Assembly: GCA_964628215.1 (NCBI GenBank) | Contig: CAZVNF010000001.1 | Span: 1-64,000, forward strand | Length of the DNA stretch: 64,000 nucleotides | Direction: 5' to 3' | DNA from: CAIVAT01 sp964628215 | Lineage (GTDB): Bacteria; Bacteroidota; Bacteroidia; Bacteroidales; FEN-979 | Shown here: in pieces, positions 61,262 through 64,000 of the stretch | How the letters are laid out: the number at the start of each line of letters is the position of its first letter | Numbering within the stretch: position 1 is the first letter of the stretch | The notes under the pieces: generated by a model | The model's database searches: none | What the model was told of the DNA's origin: nothing | The model's input: only the letters and a program-made list of their open reading frames with translations | Program-made: the position numbers and the translations under genes

Positions 61262-63166
61262 ATGTTTTATACAAACAACACTAATGTTTTGACACGATAT
61301 TTTAATTTCTGGTTGTTTTTTTTCATGGTACCGGGAGCAATGTGGTCCTGTCAGACGCATTATAAAGATCATGAAATCAGTCAAACTGCCAAACATTTAT
61401 TGCTTGCCGATTCCTTTAACTATTTTAATCCGAAGGCTGCGGATTCCATATATCGACTGGTAATCAGCGACAGCGCTAAAAACAGCCAGAATGATTTTGT
61501 AAAAGCCTTATTGGGATTATCCTCAGTATATAGCAACAGAAGTTCATTTGATTCAGCAACAACCTTAGTAAACAAGGCATTTGAAATTGCGGAATCCTTG
61601 AATGATACCACTTTGATCATGTCTTGCCTGTTGGAAAAGGGAAATTTAACGCTATCCCTTGGAGATCATTCGCAGTCGGAACAGTGCTATAAAAAAGGCT
61701 TGACACTGGCTGTATTGAAGAAAAATTCAAATTTTCAGAACAGATTTTTTCTTGGACTTGGCAATGCACAGCTTGACCGGGGAGATTATCCGGTAGCCGG
61801 GAAAACCTTTACTGAAGCGATTAAATTTGCTGAAAAGAGCGGGGATGAAAAAAATGTTGCCCTGGGTCTCGAAAATTTGGCGATCACCCTTAAATTTTCC
61901 GGTGAAATCCGTGAAGCGATCAAATACAATAAACAGGCTCTTCAAATAAGGAAAAAACTGAACCTGTTGCGTGATTATGCATCGGGTCTTCAAAATCTTG
62001 GTATCCTGTATCGGAATTTGGAAATAAATGATTCGGCACTGATTTGCTACAGACAGGCTTATGCTATTTTTCTCGAACTTAATGACTCATTGAGTATTGT
62101 AAGGGTGAGATACAATATCGGAGTGATCCTTAAAAACCAGAAAAAATTCCGGGAAGCGGAAGATGAGATGAAAAGCATTCTGCAATTCTGCCAGCAAAGA
62201 AACATCATTGAAGGGCAAATCTACAGTTTATCAACGCTTGCATCCATTTATGACCAAACCAACCGTACTGCTGAGGGATTGGTCGCCATCGACAGTGCGA
62301 TCATCAAGGCAAAACGGATTCATCTTTATGCGAATCTTTCAATCCTTTACGACCGTCAGCATGAAATTCTGGCTAATCTGGGGCGTTATAAGGAGGCCTA
62401 TCTGGCCTCATTGGCATCGAGTAATCTGTCTGACAGTTTGCTTTCAATTGACAAGCAAAAGGAGATTACAGCCCTTAAAACACGTTTTGAAACAGAACGC
62501 AAGGAGGCTGAAAATGGATTGTTGAAAAAGGATCTTGAGATTCAGAAATCCAGGATGTGGATTCTTTGGATTGGGCTTACGCTGGCATCACTAACATTTA
62601 CCCTTCTGATTACTTTATTGTATTTCAGGCATCGGCGGGTAAAACATCAAAAACAATTGGCCGAGGAGAAATCCATACGAATGGAACTGGAACAGAAAAA
62701 CAGGGAGATTGAACTTGGGAAAATTCAGGTTGAAACACAGTTAAAAGAACAGGAACTGGTTTACCAGGCTTTGGTGCGGGCCGATCTGACAAATATGAAC
62801 CGATCAGTCAGAGAAAAACTCGTTCCATTTAAATTTAAATTGCCGGCTAAAAAGGATCAGGATTCTTTTGAACAGGTATTGAACAACCTGACGCATGAAG
62901 CAGCCAAAGATCCCATGGCCGAATTCGAGATCACATTTAAACAACTTCATGGCTCGTTTTATGAGAAGCTCCTGAATCGTTGCCCCGAATTATCAAAAAC
63001 GGAGCTACAGGTTTGTGCCCTCATCCGGCTGAATCTTTCTACAAAGGATATCGCCAACCTGATCAATCTGGCAATTGCCTCAGTCGATATGACCCGTCAT
63101 CATATCCGAAAGAAACTCAAATTGGAGCAGGGAGAGAATTTATCCACTTTTCTGATGACCATCTGA
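61262..63166 (+). CDS. TPR / transmembrane / HTH regulator
   Basis: The protein has 634 residues from ATG 61262; a GTG at 61211 would add 17 residues but lies before the TATACTTG box. The leader ends in GAMWSC, possibly a lipobox. TPR repeats fill ~60-400 (for example GNAQLDRGDYPVAGKTFTEAIKFAEKSGD). A membrane helix is at ~431-455 (MWILWIGLTLASLTFTLLITLLYF), then a coiled coil to ~520. The C-terminus has a LuxR-like helix-turn-helix (LSKTELQVCALIRLNLSTKDIANLINLAIASVD). The C-terminal half is like that of the propeller regulator at 19463. It probably senses an envelope signal, with an unknown target. Confidence 0.85.
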   Translation: MFYTNNTNVLTRYFNFWLFFFMVPGAMWSCQTHYKDHEISQTAKHLLLADSFNYFNPKAADSIYRLVISDSAKNSQNDFVKALLGLSSVYSNRSSFDSATTLVNKAFEIAESLNDTTLIMSCLLEKGNLTLSLGDHSQSEQCYKKGLTLAVLKKNSNFQNRFFLGLGNAQLDRGDYPVAGKTFTEAIKFAEKSGDEKNVALGLENLAITLKFSGEIREAIKYNKQALQIRKKLNLLRDYASGLQNLGILYRNLEINDSALICYRQAYAIFLELNDSLSIVRVRYNIGVILKNQKKFREAEDEMKSILQFCQQRNIIEGQIYSLSTLASIYDQTNRTAEGLVAIDSAIIKAKRIHLYANLSILYDRQHEILANLGRYKEAYLASLASSNLSDSLLSIDKQKEITALKTRFETERKEAENGLLKKDLEIQKSRMWILWIGLTLASLTFTLLITLLYFRHRRVKHQKQLAEEKSIRMELEQKNREIELGKIQVETQLKEQELVYQALVRADLTNMNRSVREKLVPFKFKLPAKKDQDSFEQVLNNLTHEAAKDPMAEFEITFKQLHGSFYEKLLNRCPELSKTELQVCALIRLNLSTKDIANLINLAIASVDMTRHHIRKKLKLEQGENLSTFLMTI

Positions 63167-63375
63167 GCCTTTTTCGCACCTATACTTTTTCTTTATTTGG
63201 ATCGCAATCTAACTGGTTATCAGGTTGATAGTTTCATGTATTCAGAAGGTATTACTTTCTCAGATTAAACTATCCTTACGTTATCTTTCTGCAAAACAGG
63301 TGTTTATGTAGGTTGGTAAAGATTTTACAAAGATTTTTCCGGGCATTCTTTTATTCTCTTCCCGGCGGTATCGTA

Positions 63376-63405
63376 TATATTTGCGCCGGGTCAAAAAAAA
63401 GACCC
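63376..63405 (+). promoter_or_regulatory. -7 box TATATTTG followed by a CGGGTC-A8-GACCCG hairpin
   Basis: TATATTTG (63376-63383) is directly followed by an inverted repeat CGGGTC / GACCCG with eight A in the loop, ending 5 bases before ATG 63411. The hairpin would lie at the very 5' end of the mRNA and may affect translation or stability. Confidence 0.5.
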
Positions 63406-63410
63406 GAACC

Positions 63411-63791
63411 ATGATTTTAAAAAAGGCGCATACCCTCCTTATAGCATTGAGTGAATCAGTTCCTCATACAGAAATGATCAACTCGCTGCGCACCAGCGAG
63501 TATAATCTTCTTGAATCAAAAACAGGCGGGGAAATTCTTCAAACACTTTGCGAACATTCAGAGATTGATCTGATCATGATAACCGTTGATATTTCAGGAA
63601 TGGATGGAATTGAAACCATTCTGGCAATAAGAAAACAGTATATAAAAATACCGATCATCCTGCTTTTAAATCATGTAACCATTGAATCAGTGCGACTCGC
63701 TCAAAACATCGGTTGTAATGAGATCATACAAGCTCCGGTTGATCATAAAACCCTAGAAGCAATCATCCTGAAATATCTTCCAATTCCATAA
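63411..63791 (+). CDS. Degenerate receiver-domain (CheY-like) protein
   Basis: The protein has 126 residues from ATG 63411 (MILKKAHTLLIALSES); a longer frame to 63381 crosses the -7 box. The receiver fold is clear from DLIMITVDISGMDG, which aligns without gaps to the DLILLDIMMPGMDG pattern. The phospho-acceptor Asp is a Thr there, and the acidic pair at the start (usually VDD) is SES. A Lys near the end (VDHKTLEAI) is not in the usual KP context. So it is a pseudo-receiver, perhaps a binding partner rather than a phospho-switch. Confidence 0.75.
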   Translation: MILKKAHTLLIALSESVPHTEMINSLRTSEYNLLESKTGGEILQTLCEHSEIDLIMITVDISGMDGIETILAIRKQYIKIPIILLLNHVTIESVRLAQNIGCNEIIQAPVDHKTLEAIILKYLPIP

Positions 63792-63810
63792 TACTTTATA
63801 ACCATATTCC

Positions 63811-64000
63811 ATGAAACTCCCATTTTTAACAAAATCATTACGCTGTCTGGCTTTCGGTCTCATTTTCTTTTATACGCCGGTCATCGCCCAAAACGAAAAG
63901 GCAGCCTCCGACATGTCAGAGCTCGCCAAGCAATCGCAAAACCCTGTGGCAAACATGTATCAGTTGCCTGTCAGTTACTTAGGGGATTTTAATTCCGGGG
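63811..64000 (+). CDS. Signal-peptide protein, start only (outer-membrane transporter-like)
   Basis: The first 63 residues lie in the window and the gene is cut at the end. MKLPFLTKSLRCLAFGLIFF ends in TPVIAQ, a signal peptide. The mature start SELAKQSQNPVANMYQLPV resembles the LAxxxQNPVAxxxxxP(V/F) start of neuromedin-U-type or transporter-like beta-barrel proteins of Bacteroidota. The family call is tentative. It follows the pseudo-receiver gene by 19 bases and may share its mRNA. Confidence 0.6.
   Translation, partial: MKLPFLTKSLRCLAFGLIFFYTPVIAQNEKAASDMSELAKQSQNPVANMYQLPVSYLGDFNSG

Overview
The window is a single stretch of a Bacteroidota genome, most like an anaerobic Bacteroidales or Marinilabiliales member. 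The evidence is a SusC/SusD pair, six secreted proteins that end in type IX secretion (T9SS type A) sorting domains, many TAnnTTTG -7 promoter boxes, Bacteroidota families such as DUF6029 and Omp28, and weak Shine-Dalgarno sites. A 100-base run of N at 10689-10788 shows it is a scaffolded draft or metagenome assembly. I saw no rRNA, tRNA or CRISPR array.

Layout. 1-14.6 kb: accessory and housekeeping genes. These are a TlpA thioredoxin / DUF6029 / Omp28 operon, ManA, a LOG phosphoribohydrolase, a small P-loop kinase and a dCMP deaminase around a secreted M6 protease, a HigBA toxin-antitoxin pair, a TSUP permease, an amino acid permease and an M1 peptidase. 14.6-17.9 kb: an HPt protein, an NtrC-type sigma-54 activator and a CotH-like T9SS protein. 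17.9-19.4 kb: an aldo/keto reductase gene boxed in by ~140-bp inverted hairpin-rich repeats. 19.5-47.0 kb: a polysaccharide utilisation locus with its own propeller sensor-regulator. 47.0-50.0 kb: a FIST sensor and hybrid histidine kinase operon. 50.0-57.0 kb: a T9SS protein and a hydratase / dehydrogenase / thiolase / nitronate monooxygenase-like operon. 57.05-58.8 kb: arsC-hgcA-hgcB. 58.9-60.9 kb: a graveyard of broken genes (TolC, an RND fragment, an ATPase) with repeats. 61.2-64.0 kb: a TPR regulator, a degenerate receiver protein and the start of a membrane protein cut by the window end.

Two systems stand out. (1) hgcA and hgcB, the corrinoid protein and ferredoxin required for microbial mercury methylation, are recognisable from the cap-helix motif NVWCAAGKGTF followed by five membrane segments, and from a 2[4Fe-4S] ferredoxin ending in a Cys-Cys pair. 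They overlap by ATGA and follow an arsenate reductase gene by one base. A palindrome sits over the expected -33 site of the shared promoter. (2) The utilisation locus combines two glucoamylase-like (PF10091/GH144-type) enzymes, a GH3, a cytoplasmic GH35, a 1120-residue GH94 the size of 1,2-beta-oligoglucan phosphorylase, a GPH-type transporter with a ~210-residue inserted domain, and a large unassigned (alpha/alpha)6 enzyme. This set points to beta-1,2-glucan (sophoro-oligosaccharide) use. In the model, a surface lipoprotein enzyme cuts the polymer, SusCD imports oligomers, periplasmic enzymes trim them, the transporter carries them inward, and GH94 and GH35 process them in the cytoplasm.

Functions rest on motif recognition by eye. 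No database search was run.
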